A stretch of 43,680 nt of DNA from contig JAVCCZ010000178.1 in assembly GCA_030765265.1 (NCBI GenBank), positions 1 through 43,680 of the forward strand, read 5' to 3'. This DNA is from Candidatus Erginobacter occultus (GTDB lineage: Bacteria > Auribacterota > Erginobacteria > Erginobacterales > Erginobacteraceae). Within the stretch, counting starts at the first letter, position 1. Each line of letters opens with the position of its first letter. Positions 43,290 through 43,680 of the stretch are shown here, piece after piece. The notes below the pieces were generated by a model. It worked only from the letters and a program-made list of their open reading frames with translations. It did no database searches and was not told the DNA's origin. Made by a program: the position numbers and the translations under genes.

Positions 43290-43442
43290 TTCTACCACCG
43301 AGACACAGAGAACACAGAGGGTATTGAGATTTTAGGCTATATCCGGATTTCCCAAAGCCCGTTGGTTGATTTCATCAATTATGGTGGGGCGTTGAAGACA
43401 GTTATTAAAGTGCAAAATCAGAGGGAAATTTGCTCAAGGTAA
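43290..43442 (+). repeat. degenerate CACCGAGACACAGAG repeat with a possible coding remnant
   Basis: ACCACCGAGACACAGAGAAC phrases begin upstream of the XerC start. The following frame (HRDTENTEG ... LVDFINYGGALKTVIK) has no ribosome site and is probably not a gene; its ends faintly resemble GxxExxY-type proteins, which often carry such flanking phrases. I treat it as decayed sequence. Confidence 0.4.
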
Positions 43443-43494
43443 TCTTTTCCCTGCCCATAGAGAAATTTCTCATCATTCGTCTGGAGATTGTGTC

Positions 43495-43660
43495 GCCCCC
43501 TGCGGGGGCTCTGAGTTATTTTTCCTGATCCAGTACCACGGGCTGACGCCCGTGGCTAGTAAGAAGTTTCGCCCCCTGCGGGGGCTGCTTATCTCGGTCT
43601 CGCATAGCTTTCATATCTGTAGCCCGCGCAGCGGGCGATACATTATTAGCCACGGGCGTC
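43495..43660. repeat. cluster of short palindromes
   Basis: GCCCCCTGCGGGGGC occurs twice (43495-43509 and 43571-43585), CCACGGGCTGACGCCCGTGG at 43536-43555, GCCCGCGCAGCGGGC at 43622-43636, and a half copy CCACGGGCGTC near 43650. No CRISPR-like spacing and no gene are present. The rest of the 401-base end of the window (43280-43680) shows nothing else I recognise. Confidence 0.7.
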
Positions 43661-43680
43661 TCGAAGATCCGGCTTCAGAC

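Noticed and set aside
43239-43442. A 67-residue plus-strand frame in the terminal spacer
   Set aside because: It translates the CACCGAGACACAGAG repeat (HRDTENTEG), has no ribosome site and overlaps the start of xerC; it is probably a decayed remnant.
43495-43660. A CRISPR array
   Set aside because: The repeats are palindromes of different sequence with irregular spacing, and no cas gene is present.

Overview
This window is about 43.7 kb of GC-rich, tightly packed bacterial chromosome. The cell it suggests is Gram-negative: it has an RND/TolC tripartite pump, ExbB/ExbD, a lipoprotein and several signal-peptide proteins. The seven-bladed 'VLHSF...LYGTT' propeller fused to FG-GAP-like repeats, the alkaline-phosphatase-fold/TPR protein and the repeat-filled spacers resemble uncultured PVC-adjacent candidate phyla (Omnitrophota-like). 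That placement is an impression from gene style, not proof. I see no rRNA, tRNA or CRISPR array.

Layout. 1-6.1 kb: the start of radC (cut by the window edge), an orphan STAS protein, then a minus-strand series of secreted or unknown proteins, a small Cys-rich repeat peptide and the large propeller protein. 6.2-9.6 kb: a membrane-anchored alkaline-phosphatase-superfamily/TPR protein and a DUF401 membrane protein. 9.7-12.6 kb: two tandem paralogous proteins that I read as archaeo-eukaryotic-type primases, each with a PriL-like four-Cys C-terminal domain; this is the most unusual locus here. 12.6-25.3 kb: a small secreted protein, a TRL-like lipoprotein, then aspS, hisS, an HU-family gene, dnaE, exbB-exbD and uvrA, all on the minus strand. 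25.6-34.7 kb: a phosphohexomutase, a B12-binding radical SAM gene broken by an in-frame amber codon, an MFS transporter, and the pyk/site-2 protease/recJ/tatD series. 34.8-43.3 kb: an ion channel, then a TetR-TolC-adaptor-RND efflux operon with a clear operator, and a convergent XerC-type recombinase. The last 400 bases are non-coding and palindrome-rich.

Genes that work together: the efflux operon (repressor, outer-membrane channel, adaptor, pump) is one unit, with a 20-bp palindrome over the -10 box of its promoter. aspS and hisS form a translation pair. pyk, the site-2 protease and recJ are contiguous, with a 1-nt overlap between the first two. exbB and exbD form a proton-channel pair without a TonB nearby.

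The spacers carry several dispersed repeat families: hairpins built from the hexamers CGATAG and CGATCC (four copies), a 52-bp block in two copies, a G-rich 'GGGGCCGAGGCGGGGGA' motif in seven copies, a ~100-bp imperfect palindrome, and short phrase repeats that in places supply the last codons of genes. I found no insertion sequence or prophage.
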